Shown here: piece after piece, positions 51,448 through 60,073 of the stretch
Position numbering within the stretch: position 1 is the stretch's first letter
How the letters are laid out: each line of letters opens with the position of its first letter
NCBI GenBank assembly: GCA_964575605.1
Contig: CAZNRN010000015.1
Location: 1 to 64,000, forward strand
Direction of reading: 5' to 3'
From: JAPWJZ01 sp964575605
GTDB lineage: Bacteria > Pseudomonadota > Alphaproteobacteria > Micavibrionales > UBA2020
DNA length: 64,000 bases
The notes under the pieces: model-generated
Told to the model about the DNA's origin: nothing
The model's input: only the letters and a program-made list of their open reading frames with translations
Database searches by the model: none
Made by a program: the position numbers and the translations under genes

Positions 51448-52133
51448 TTTCTGGCGGCTTGCGCCGCGGCCTTCTTCTGTGCGGGCTTTGCCGCTTGTTG
51501 TTTCATCTGATAGCTGCCTACCATTTTTCCGTCTTCGTATTCCACCACCACAGGCAGCGCGTTATCGATGCGTTGCTTGTCCGTCCACTGGTCGTCCGTC
51601 GGGTCGGGCGGCGGCACCAGCCCCAGCGCGACATCGAAGGCGCGCATGGTGCCGGAGTGGATGGACAGGAGCACCATTTCGCCGCGCTCCAGCCTCGGCA
51701 GCACCTCGGCATCGAAAAACTTTTTCGCGCGCTCGGTGATATCCTTGTCGCTTTCCCCGCCTGGCAGGGGGCGGTCATAGCGGCGGCCGAAGTTGACGAT
51801 TTCAGGGTCAGTCTTGAAATTCCGGCCAGTGAATTCGCCCATATTCGTGCCTTTTAGTTCCTCCCGCTTCTCGATCGCCCAGCCAAAGGCCGTGCGAAGA
51901 TGTACCTGCGTTCCCGAAGCTTCCAGTGCCAGCACGGCAGTATTGAATGTGCGTGACAGCGTGGAACAGTAGACTTTATCGAAGCGGAAACGGCTGATGA
52001 GCTTTCCGGCCTCCCTCGCCTGCTCCTCCCCCTTGGCGTTCAGCGGCACATCGAGCCATCCTGTCATCAGGTTCAGCGCATTGTGATCTGTTTCACCGTG
52101 GCGGAAGAGGACGAGGGTGCCCTTATTACCCAT
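51444..52133 (-). CDS. Histidine phosphatase family protein, second tandem paralogue
   Basis: The 229-residue protein has His12 in FRHGETDHN, Arg61 in STLSRTFNTAV, RR in FGRRYDRPLPGGES and His159 in LSIHSGTM. The position of the general acid Glu reads LKGTNMG, so the residue aligned with gpmA Glu87 is Gly by eye; the adjacent EE pair could take over. It overlaps gpmA by 8 bp. A lysine/alanine-rich tail closes it. Possibly a phosphatase with altered chemistry, or a binding protein. Confidence 0.88.
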   Translation of the reverse strand: MGNKGTLVLFRHGETDHNALNLMTGWLDVPLNAKGEEQAREAGKLISRFRFDKVYCSTLSRTFNTAVLALEASGTQVHLRTAFGWAIEKREELKGTNMGEFTGRNFKTDPEIVNFGRRYDRPLPGGESDKDITERAKKFFDAEVLPRLERGEMVLLSIHSGTMRAFDVALGLVPPPDPTDDQWTDKQRIDNALPVVVEYEDGKMVGSYQMKQQAAKPAQKKAAAQAARK

Positions 52134-52752
52134 TCGCCGCCTTTTTCAGGAAGTAATTCTTTTTCTTCTCGCCCTTGTCCATTTCGAACACCAGCGGCAC
52201 ACCTGTCGGGATTTCGGCGTTGTTGATGTTCTCGGGCGTGTTTTCGCCGAGGATAATCAGCATCGCGCGGTTGGTGTTACCGTGGCAGACCATGGCGACG
52301 TTCTTGCCCTGCTCCAGCAGCGGTTTGATGTGCTGGTTGAAATAGGGGCGCACGCGGTCGACCACGTCCTTGAGGCTTTCGCCGCCGGGCGGACGCACGT
52401 CGTAGGAGCGGCGCCAGATATGCACCTGCTCGTCGCCGAATTTCTTGCGCATCTCGTCCTTGTTGAGGCCGGTAAGGTCGCCGTAATCGCGTTCGCGCAG
52501 GTCGTCATGCTTGACCAGCTCGATATCGCCCTGCCCCGCTTCGTTAAGCGCCAGCGATGCGGTGTTGTAAGCGCGTTTCAATGTCGAGGTGAAGACGGCA
52601 TCAAATTTGATGCCCTGCGATTTGAGCGACTTGCCCGCCTGTTTCGCCTCTTCCTTGCCGTTGTCGCTAAGGTCGACGTCGGTAAAACCCGTAAACTTGT
52701 TCTCTTTATTCCACTCGCTCTCGCCGTGGCGCAGCAGTACCAGGTAATTCAT
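52126..52752 (-). CDS. gpmA: 2,3-bisphosphoglycerate-dependent phosphoglycerate mutase
   Basis: The 208-residue protein is a canonical short dPGM: Arg8-His9 in LRHGESEWN, Arg60 in STLKRAYNTA, Glu87 in LRERDYGDLTGLN, Arg114-Arg115 in WRRSYDVRPPGGES and His157 in MVCHGNTN. It interconverts 3- and 2-phosphoglycerate in glycolysis. It heads the minus-strand operon whose next four genes are diverged copies of itself. Confidence 0.93.
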   Translation of the reverse strand: MNYLVLLRHGESEWNKENKFTGFTDVDLSDNGKEEAKQAGKSLKSQGIKFDAVFTSTLKRAYNTASLALNEAGQGDIELVKHDDLRERDYGDLTGLNKDEMRKKFGDEQVHIWRRSYDVRPPGGESLKDVVDRVRPYFNQHIKPLLEQGKNVAMVCHGNTNRAMLIILGENTPENINNAEIPTGVPLVFEMDKGEKKKNYFLKKAANG

Positions 52753-52926
52753 CTGTGCTCCGTGTGTTCAGTTTTTTTGTTATTTCAATGTTATGGTACT
52801 AAATAATCCCTTGGCCGTAAAAGGCTAAAGGTTTAATTTACATAATTATGGATTTTATTGAGGGATTTGAGGGGGCAGCGGTTTATGCCCTACATACTCC
52901 GTTACCCTTAAGGAATAGAGAAAGCG

Positions 52927-53421
52927 TTAAAGGGATAGCTTTGCCGCGGCCTTCACGACCGCTTCCGCAAGATAGTCCGCTCTGCTCTTCCCGCTGAGGG
53001 TAAGGTGCGGGTCGTCATGCTGGGCTACGATGCCTTGCTCCTGCATCACCTTGCCGACTGTCCATGTATCGAAGCCGCGTTTGCGGGTTTCCTCGACGGA
53101 AGCTGCGGGGAATTCGACGCCATCGCCGTAGGTCACTTCGGGCGCGCCTGCGCCCTTTGCCACGGCGATAACAGGGCGATCGATGTATTTGCCGTTTTCT
53201 TCGAATATGCCGTTTTCTATGCTGACGTATACATCCGCCCCCGGCATAGCGGCGCGGGCGGCGGCGATGCGGTTAAAGGCGCCTTGCAGTGTTTCAGTGT
53301 CCATGGGTTGCTCGTTGACACACGAAGGCACCTTGACGCCTGTGATGTCCGCGGCCGCGCCGAAGGCCTTGCGGCAAGCATCGATTTTCACGGCGCTGGT
53401 GGAGGCCAGGACGATTTTCAT
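52927..53421 (-). CDS. yjjX: YjjX-like inosine/xanthosine triphosphatase family protein
   Basis: The 164-residue protein shows the YjjX/DUF84 layout: MKIVLASTSAVKIDACRKAF at the start, NEQPMDTETLQGAFNRIAAA, and VYVSIENGIFEENGKYIDRP. Such enzymes hydrolyse non-canonical purine NTPs, ITP or XTP, keeping them out of RNA and DNA. It is the last gene of a four-gene operon and overlaps the HAD gene by 4 bp. Confidence 0.8.
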   Translation of the reverse strand: MKIVLASTSAVKIDACRKAFGAAADITGVKVPSCVNEQPMDTETLQGAFNRIAAARAAMPGADVYVSIENGIFEENGKYIDRPVIAVAKGAGAPEVTYGDGVEFPAASVEETRKRGFDTWTVGKVMQEQGIVAQHDDPHLTLSGKSRADYLAEAVVKAAAKLSL

Positions 53422-54161
53422 GCGGCTTTGTAAGCGCGTATGACGCTTGGCAGTTTTTTCATGTCGTCGATAACGACATGCGCGCCTTCTTTCATCAGTT
53501 TTTCAGCAAGCTCTTTGCGCTCTTTCGGCTTGGCGAGGCCGGTGAAGCCCACGCGCAGGCCAATACCCGCGCGCGTCGCGGCGCGCATGCCGGTCGCGCT
53601 GTCTTCGACGGCGGCCGCTTCGGCGGGCGCGATGGACAGGGTTTCAGACGCCAGCAGGTAGATGGCGGGGTCTTCCTTAAGCTTGCCGGCGACATCTTCG
53701 AAAGCGCTGAAAACACGGCTTTTGGGGATGCGTCCGTCGAACTTGTGCTTGTCGATAAGGGGCTGGATGCGCAGGCGCGGGCTGTTGCTGACAACTGACA
53801 CGCCCAGTTTCAGGTCGTCCTGCAGCTCGGCGAAGGTCTCGCCAATATGGGGCGCAAGCTTTGCCTCGAGCAGCGCCTTTTTGGTGAGGGGGCGCAGTTT
53901 GTTGATACGCAGGTCTTCGATATCGATCTTGATTTTCGCGCCCTGCGGCAATCCGGCATTCAATATGTCCTCGAACTGCTTTGCGATCTGCCCGAAATCC
54001 TTGCCGCGCATATCCAGCTTGGCGATTGTGGATTTCATTTTCTTGCGGAAACGCGAATTGGCGTAGTCGGACAGCACCCGGCGCGTCACGCGGACGCTGA
54101 TTGGCTCGGTATTCGCGATGGTGCCGTCCCAGTCGAACATGACTTCCTTGATTTCGGGCAT
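53418..54161 (-). CDS. HAD superfamily phosphatase
   Basis: The 247-residue protein has HAD motif I FDWDGTIANTEP (Asp10 nucleophile, Asp12), motif II in VVSNSPRL, motif III lysine in FDGRIPKSRVFSAF and the acidic motif IV near AAAVEDSATGMRAATRAG. The mainly helical cap between motifs I and II marks a phosphoglycolate-phosphatase-like subtype. Overlaps with both neighbours show translational coupling. Substrate unknown. Confidence 0.9.
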   Translation of the reverse strand: MPEIKEVMFDWDGTIANTEPISVRVTRRVLSDYANSRFRKKMKSTIAKLDMRGKDFGQIAKQFEDILNAGLPQGAKIKIDIEDLRINKLRPLTKKALLEAKLAPHIGETFAELQDDLKLGVSVVSNSPRLRIQPLIDKHKFDGRIPKSRVFSAFEDVAGKLKEDPAIYLLASETLSIAPAEAAAVEDSATGMRAATRAGIGLRVGFTGLAKPKERKELAEKLMKEGAHVVIDDMKKLPSVIRAYKAA

Positions 54162-54877
54162 TACGCGGCCTCCTTCAGGAATGTGTCGATAGCCGCGTTC
54201 ATCGCGTCGGGTTTTTCCATGTTGGTGATATGGCCGGAACCTTCGATCACGGACAGCTTCGCGCCCTTGATGCCGTTGGCGATTTCCTGCTGCAGTTCGA
54301 CGGGGATAAGCTTGTCCTCCGCCCCGCCGATCACCAGGGTGGGCATATCGATTTTGGGCAGGTAGGACAACGATTCAACACGGTCCATGCAAGCCTTCTG
54401 GTGGCGGCTGAAACAGCTGTAGCCGACGCGCTGTGAAATCGAACGCAGACGTGCGATCAAAGCTTTATCCTGTGAAGAGCGTTCGGAAATGAAGGCATTA
54501 TAATGCGTATCGTCCTTGCGCGCTTCGAGGTATGCGGCCTCGCCCGCGTTAACCTCCATCTGGCGCTGGCGTTTGCGTTCGGGCGTGTCGGCGCGGGCGG
54601 TGGTGTTGCAGAGGAGTGCGGCTTTCACCCGGCCGTTGGCTTTTTTCAGCACGTCAAAAGCGACATAACCGCCCATCGAGGTGCCACAAAGAACGAATTC
54701 GGACGGCGCGACGGAAAGCACATAATCACCCATAGTGCCGATGTTATCGAACTGCACGAGGTTAACCGCCTGCACTTCGCGGCTTTTCTCGAAGAATTTT
54801 TTCTGGTCGTCCCACGAGGTTTCGTCGGAAGATGCGCCCGGAATAAAGACGATCGGCAATTGCGAAAGCGCAGCCAT
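54161..54877 (-). CDS. Alpha/beta hydrolase
   Basis: The frame is open to 55033, but the ATG at 54877 overlaps the previous gene's stop (TGATG) and starts a proper fold (MAALSQLPIVFIPGASSDE), giving 238 aa. Nucleophile Ser in LCGTSMGGYVAF, acid in IGGAEDKLIP and His in EGSGHITNME complete the triad. It resembles esterase/lactonase-type hydrolases such as 3-oxoadipate enol-lactonase relatives; substrate unknown. Confidence 0.88.
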   Translation of the reverse strand: MAALSQLPIVFIPGASSDETSWDDQKKFFEKSREVQAVNLVQFDNIGTMGDYVLSVAPSEFVLCGTSMGGYVAFDVLKKANGRVKAALLCNTTARADTPERKRQRQMEVNAGEAAYLEARKDDTHYNAFISERSSQDKALIARLRSISQRVGYSCFSRHQKACMDRVESLSYLPKIDMPTLVIGGAEDKLIPVELQQEIANGIKGAKLSVIEGSGHITNMEKPDAMNAAIDTFLKEAA

Positions 54878-56067
54878 CAGCCCGGCCCGCCAAATGTACG
54901 TTGCTTCTTTGTTTTTGGCGCGTCGGCAGCAGGCGTGTTGTCCTGCACGATATCCAGTTTTACATCCGCATTCGGGTCGGCAGGCACGGTGCCCCGCAGG
55001 GGCACCGGGATTTTGCCTGCGTGCTCTATCCATGCAACCACTTCATTGATACGCTTCGGCGTCACCAGCTCGGGGTAATGGCCGACGCCTTCATACATCA
55101 GCAGCGACATATCCGGGCGCAGCTTCAGCATTTTTTCGACGGCGTCGGGCGTCGCGGTGTTACTCTTTTCGCCTGCCAACAAAAGTACAGGCGTGGGGAT
55201 CTGCCAGAAGGCGTCCCACTTGTCATACGGTTTCATGTATTCGTCGGCATAGCCGTGCATCGAGTTGGGGTCGTAGCCCCAGACAAAACCCTCGCGCATC
55301 AGTTTTTCAAAGCCGTGGTTGAAATCGTGGATAATGAATTCTTCCGCCACAGGCGCGCCGTGACCGGCGAGGAAGCTTGTCAGCTTGCGCACGGCTTCTT
55401 CCATGGTCTCGTTCGACGGGCGTTCGCGGTTGCGCCAGGCGCGGCGCAGCTTGGGCCCCGCCGGCGTTTCCGGCGGCATATCGCCGATAATGGTGCCCGC
55501 CCAGTTTGGGTTCGAATAACCGTTTTCGACCATCGTATAGATGACTTTCGAGCCGTGCGAATGGCCCATCAGGTGGAACTTGCCCTGGATGTCGGCTTCG
55601 ATAATCAGGCGTTCCACCACGGCGGCATAGTTGTCCAGCGTATAGTCGCCCGGCATCTTGAAATTGCCGCTGTATCCCTTGCCGGGGTAATCGAGCGCGA
55701 TGACGTTAAACTTCTCGGCAGCACCCTCGGCAAAGAAATCGGCGCGGCGGGCGGCGTTGTAAATGCCGCCCAGCACTATAATAGTTTCTGCTGTTTCCGG
55801 GTTGTTGCGCGCGGGCCAGTAGTTGTAGGAGATATTCACCTTCTGGTCGCGCAGCAGGTTGGCGTCATCATGCAGCCCCTGCGGCAGGTAGGATTTCATC
55901 GTCTCGGCGCTCAGCAGGAATTCGAACTCGCGGCGCTCGAACTGCGGCAGGAAGCGCGCATCAAGCGCGCGGCCGATGCGCGCGATGTCCTTTTCACGTT
56001 CGGAAAAGTTTGCTTCGTCATGGGCAGTCACGTTGCCCAGGATGGAAATATCCCGTTTGGTAGCCAT
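54877..56067 (-). CDS. Alpha/beta hydrolase, longer form
   Basis: The 396-residue protein has a 75-residue N-terminal extension, then the hydrolase core: oxyanion region IIVLGGIYNAARR, nucleophile Ser in LMGHSHGSKVIYTM, acid near LLLAGEKSNTATPD and His in EGVGHYPELV. A disordered charged tail ends it. There is no signal peptide. It heads the operon hydrolase-hydrolase-HAD-YjjX, all four overlapping or abutting. Confidence 0.88.
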   Translation of the reverse strand: MATKRDISILGNVTAHDEANFSEREKDIARIGRALDARFLPQFERREFEFLLSAETMKSYLPQGLHDDANLLRDQKVNISYNYWPARNNPETAETIIVLGGIYNAARRADFFAEGAAEKFNVIALDYPGKGYSGNFKMPGDYTLDNYAAVVERLIIEADIQGKFHLMGHSHGSKVIYTMVENGYSNPNWAGTIIGDMPPETPAGPKLRRAWRNRERPSNETMEEAVRKLTSFLAGHGAPVAEEFIIHDFNHGFEKLMREGFVWGYDPNSMHGYADEYMKPYDKWDAFWQIPTPVLLLAGEKSNTATPDAVEKMLKLRPDMSLLMYEGVGHYPELVTPKRINEVVAWIEHAGKIPVPLRGTVPADPNADVKLDIVQDNTPAADAPKTKKQRTFGGPG

Positions 56068-56199
56068 TGGTTCACACCTTATGCGTATCGTTTTTTATTT
56101 TGCTGCAATGCAGCATGTCTTTGATTTATTTGGCATAATTTACACGCCTTCGCGTGTTTTGGCCATATGAAAATGGAATAAAACGCTACTTGTCTGTTT

Positions 56200-57597
56200 T
56201 CACTGGTTTTTTATCGCAGCGGTGACAGGGCCCACCGCGTAATCCGCCGCAAAACGCAGCATGGTTGGCGAAATATAGGCGCGATGCACGGGATCGACGG
56301 CCGCCATATAAAACCTCCCAAAGGCGTTCTTACAATGGACGCGGGTCGCCAGTGTGAGTTCGGCACGGCTTTCGCCGACGATCTCGACGGCGACGCAGGA
56401 GCGGAAGGACAGATGCTTGTCATTAGCGCCCAGAATGACTTCTGCACGCCTGTCATCATTGCTCACCAGCTGGTCGAGGACAGGATACTGCCCCGCAAAC
56501 AGGTTATCCGCGCGCGGCGACAGCAACGATGATACGGGGCAGCCCAGCGGCGAGGTGCGCAGCCCCAGCGGCTTGACCAGCGTATTGCGGAATGCCATCA
56601 GCCGCCCGACACCCGAAGGCGCGTTCAGCAGAAACCCTTCCAGCACCTTCGCCAGCAGCGCAGATGCGCTGGCATGCTTTTCGGCCGCATCCGTTACGGC
56701 AAGGCGCAACGCGTCTTCGTGGTGCACCCTTACGTCGGCAAGGTGCCTGCGCAACAGCGAGGTATCAGGCAGCGGCATGGCTTCGACGTGCCGCCGCGCC
56801 TCGTTCTGGCTGCTGTAGCCCGAAGCATCGTGCCACCCGCCCCAGGCGCCGCGCAGACGCCCTGCCCCGCTGCGCACTGTGTTGCAGACGACGCGATGGA
56901 AGGTGCCCTCTACGGCGTCAAGCGACAGCATCGTGGTAGGTACACTGTCAGCACTGAAATCTTTTGATTGCATCAGCGCCATCACCTCGGCCGGCAGCAC
57001 CTCGGTGAGCGAAGGGATATCGGCATCATTCGCCAGCACCTTCTTTTTCAGCTCTTCCGGCAGGTTGCCGCCCAGTTCGTCGGTGTGGCAGGACAGCGCA
57101 AAAAACACGGGATGAAGGGAGTTTTTAGACAGGGGATAGAACTGGTGCCAGGTCTCGCCGCCAAAACGCACCGTGAACATGCAATCCGGCGGGATGTTGA
57201 CGAAACGCAGCGCGCGCAGGAAGTTGCGCGGATCCTGGGCAATTTGTTCCTGCGAGGCGCTAGAAAACCGCAGTTGCGCGCCCCCGCTGCCCGAAACGGC
57301 GGTGAATATACGGTGGCCGGCATGGCGGTGGAAGGGGTGCCCCTTGGGCCCGACGATGAAGGAATAAAGGGCCGTGGCGTCCCCCCTGGCGAAATCGGTC
57401 GCGTTGAGCTTGGCCGAGGGTTCGTCCAGTTCGTCGATAAACGCCCCATGCTGCCGCTGGCGGGAGGCCACGCTCGCAAACAGGTGGTTTCCCGCGCCAT
57501 GGCCCAGCTGGGCGATCAGCGACACCTCGACGGGCAGCCCGCCGGACTGTGACGGTATGCGTACCGACGGGAATGTTTCAACGACATGGGTAAACAA
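56200..57597 (-). CDS. Cupin-like N-terminal region fused to a DUF2867 domain
   Basis: The 465-residue protein starts at a TTG with GGAGG seven bases upstream. Residues 85-175 contain HPFHRHAGHRIFTAVSG and GGETWHQFYPL, suggesting a metal-binding cupin-like barrel. The C-terminal 165 residues have GLRTSPLGCPVSSLL, ILGANDKHLSFRSCVAVEIV and HCKNAFGRFYMAAVDPVHRAYI, matching DUF2867. No signal peptide. I know of neither a function nor this combination; both halves are assigned by eye. Confidence 0.65.
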   Translation of the reverse strand: MFTHVVETFPSVRIPSQSGGLPVEVSLIAQLGHGAGNHLFASVASRQRQHGAFIDELDEPSAKLNATDFARGDATALYSFIVGPKGHPFHRHAGHRIFTAVSGSGGAQLRFSSASQEQIAQDPRNFLRALRFVNIPPDCMFTVRFGGETWHQFYPLSKNSLHPVFFALSCHTDELGGNLPEELKKKVLANDADIPSLTEVLPAEVMALMQSKDFSADSVPTTMLSLDAVEGTFHRVVCNTVRSGAGRLRGAWGGWHDASGYSSQNEARRHVEAMPLPDTSLLRRHLADVRVHHEDALRLAVTDAAEKHASASALLAKVLEGFLLNAPSGVGRLMAFRNTLVKPLGLRTSPLGCPVSSLLSPRADNLFAGQYPVLDQLVSNDDRRAEVILGANDKHLSFRSCVAVEIVGESRAELTLATRVHCKNAFGRFYMAAVDPVHRAYISPTMLRFAADYAVGPVTAAIKNQ

Positions 57598-57787
57598 GGC
57601 CTGCCTCCGCCGCCATTATAGCCGCGCCGACTGCCGTTGATGAGCGAAAAACCCTAATAATATTGCTTAAAAATGCATACCCGCGCAGCTTTCGCTTTAT
57701 GTGATATGTAAACCCCCTTACCCTTTGACTTTTCGAGGGCGCGGTGGCATTTATCTCCCTGTAAATAAGGTGAAAAGCAAGTAAAAG

Positions 57788-57817
57788 CCCCGCTTTCACC
57801 AACTGTCTGACGCGGGG
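57788..57817 (+). promoter_or_regulatory. pnp leader hairpin candidate
   Basis: CCCCGC (57788) and GCGGGG (57812) can pair across an 18-base loop just before the pnp ribosome-binding site. PNPase controls its own leader hairpin in enterobacteria, so this is a weak candidate for a similar site. The rest of the 243-bp gap shows nothing clear. Confidence 0.35.
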
Positions 57818-57840
57818 TGAATGATTGAAAAGGAAAATGT

Positions 57841-59976
57841 ATGTTTAAGATTACTAAAAAAGAGATGATGTGGGCCGGCAAAAAGCTGACCTTCGAAACG
57901 GGCCGCCTGGCTCGCCAGGCCGATGGCGCGGTGCTCGTGACCTACGGCGAAACCTCGGTGCTGGTCACCGCCGTCGCCGACAAAACGGCAAAACCCGGTC
58001 AGGATTTCTTCCCCCTCTCCGTCCACTACCAGGAAAAATATTTCGCGGCCGGCAAGATCCCCGGCGGCTTCTTCAAGCGCGAAGGCAAACCGACGGAACG
58101 CGACACACTCATCTCGCGCCTCATCGACCGCCCGATCCGCCCCTTGTTCCCCAAGGGCTTCCTCAACGAAACGCAGATCATCGCGACCGTGCTGTCCTAC
58201 GACCTGCAGCATGAATCGGATTGCGCAGCGCTCTGCGCCGCTTCCGCCGCGCTGACCATCTCGGGCATTCCTTTCATGGGCCCGGTCGGCGCAGCCCGCG
58301 TCGGCCTCATCAACGGCGAACTGGTGCTGAACCCCACCATCGACGAGATGAAAACCAGCAAGCTCGACCTCGTGGTCGCCGGTACGCGCGAAGGCGTGCT
58401 GATGGTTGAATCCGAAGCGCATGAACTCGACGAAGCCAAGATGCTCGAAGCCGTCATGTTCGGCTGGAAAGGCTTCCAGCCCGTCATCGACATGCAGATC
58501 GCACTGGCCGAAGCCTGCGCGAAAGACGCATGGGACCTGCCCGCAAAGGCCTATGACGAAAAAGCGCTGTCGCAAAAGGTGCACGAAATCTCGGGCGCCG
58601 ATTTCAAGGCTGCTTACGCAACCCAGGTGAAGCAGGAACGCGTCGCGAAACTCGACGCCGCCCGCGAAAAGGCAATCGACGCCCTTGTGCCGAAAGACGA
58701 CAGCAAAAGCCCGATTACGCCCGCGCTCGTCTCCGCACTCTGCAAGGAAGTCGAAGCCGATATCGTCCGCAACGGCATCCTCGATACGGGCAACCGCATC
58801 GACGGCCGCGATACCAAGACCGTCCGCCCCATCGTGTCGCAAGTGGGCTTCCTGCCCCGCGTGCACGGCTCGGCGCTCTTCACGCGCGGCGAAACCCAGG
58901 CTGTGGTGGTCACCACGCTCGGCACCGGCGATGACGAACAGCTGATCGACGGCCTGCACGGCGAGAGCCATGAAACCTTCATGCTGCACTACAACTTCCC
59001 CCCGTATTCGGTGGGCGAGTGCGGCCGTATGTCGGGCGCTGGCCGCCGCGAAATCGGCCACGGCAAGCTGGCATGGCGCGCCCTGCACCCGATGCTGCCC
59101 GAGAAGGAGAAGTTCCCCTACACCATCCGCCTCGTGTCAGAGATCACTGAATCGAACGGCTCGTCCTCGATGGCGACCGTCTGCGGTTCTTCGCTGGCGC
59201 TGATGGATGCAGGCGTTCCCCTCACCCGTCCGGTCGCTGGCATCGCGATGGGCCTGATCAAGGAAGGCTCGAAATTCGCGGTCCTCTCCGACATCCTCGG
59301 CGACGAAGACCACCTCGGCGACATGGACTTCAAGGTTGCGGGCACCGAAAAAGGCATCACCTCGCTCCAGATGGACATCAAGATCACTTCCATCACGGAA
59401 GAAATCATGAAAATCGCACTGGCGCAGGCGCAACAAGGCCGCATGCACATCCTGGGCGAAATGGCGAAGGCGCTGACCGGCGCACGCGAGGCGCTCAACC
59501 AGAACGCCCCGCAGATCGTCACCATCAAGATCCCGAAGGAAAAGATCCGCGAAGTCATCGGCTCCGGCGGCTCCGTCATCCGCGAGATCACCGAAAAAAC
59601 CGGCACCAAGATCGACATCGAAGACGATGGCACGATCAAGGTCGCGGCTGTCGGCAACGAAGCCATCCAGAAAGCGCTCGACTGGATCAAGGGCATCACC
59701 GCCGAAGCCGAAGTCGGCAAGGTCTATGACGGCACGGTCGTGAAGGTTGTCGAATTTGGCGCCTTCGTGAACATCATGCCGAAGACCGACGGCCTCGTAC
59801 ACATCTCCGAACTTTCCCAGCGCCGCGTGAAAACGGTCGGCGACGTCGTGAAAGAAGGCGACAAGGTGAAAGTGAAGTGCATCGGCATGGAAAAAGGCAA
59901 GATCAAGCTGTCGATGAAAGCCATCGACCAGCAGACCGGCGCCGACATCCAGCCCCAGCAGCGCGAAGCTTCATAA
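57841..59976 (+). CDS. pnp: Polyribonucleotide nucleotidyltransferase (PNPase)
   Basis: The 711-residue 3'-5' phosphorolytic RNase has two RNase PH domains (residues 10-215 and 315-540; catalytic acidic residues in SDILGDEDHLGDMDFKVAG), a KH domain with VIGSGGSVIREITEKTG and an S1 domain with VVEFGAFVNIMPKTDGLVH. AAAAGGAAAATGT leads into the ATG. It is usually co-transcribed from rpsO; here it has to use its own promoter. Confidence 0.98.
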   Translation: MFKITKKEMMWAGKKLTFETGRLARQADGAVLVTYGETSVLVTAVADKTAKPGQDFFPLSVHYQEKYFAAGKIPGGFFKREGKPTERDTLISRLIDRPIRPLFPKGFLNETQIIATVLSYDLQHESDCAALCAASAALTISGIPFMGPVGAARVGLINGELVLNPTIDEMKTSKLDLVVAGTREGVLMVESEAHELDEAKMLEAVMFGWKGFQPVIDMQIALAEACAKDAWDLPAKAYDEKALSQKVHEISGADFKAAYATQVKQERVAKLDAAREKAIDALVPKDDSKSPITPALVSALCKEVEADIVRNGILDTGNRIDGRDTKTVRPIVSQVGFLPRVHGSALFTRGETQAVVVTTLGTGDDEQLIDGLHGESHETFMLHYNFPPYSVGECGRMSGAGRREIGHGKLAWRALHPMLPEKEKFPYTIRLVSEITESNGSSSMATVCGSSLALMDAGVPLTRPVAGIAMGLIKEGSKFAVLSDILGDEDHLGDMDFKVAGTEKGITSLQMDIKITSITEEIMKIALAQAQQGRMHILGEMAKALTGAREALNQNAPQIVTIKIPKEKIREVIGSGGSVIREITEKTGTKIDIEDDGTIKVAAVGNEAIQKALDWIKGITAEAEVGKVYDGTVVKVVEFGAFVNIMPKTDGLVHISELSQRRVKTVGDVVKEGDKVKVKCIGMEKGKIKLSMKAIDQQTGADIQPQQREAS

Positions 59977-59996
59977 CCTTTGCCTGATAAAGATAC

Positions 59997-60030
59997 AGGG
60001 CGCCGGCTTTGGTCGGCGCCCTTTTCTTTT
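59997..60030 (+). terminator. Rho-independent terminator after pnp
   Basis: A 9-bp stem (AGGGCGCCG with CGGCGCCCT), 8-base loop and TTTTCTTTT. Confidence 0.92.
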
Positions 60031-60073
60031 GGGCCGTTTCAGCTATAGTTTGTTATCCATCAGGAGATAAAAC

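Noticed and set aside
56101..56160. Hairpins at 56101-56115 and 56142-56157 as terminators
   Set aside because: Stems are only 6 bp; a T-run follows only the second, on the strand that has no gene ending there.
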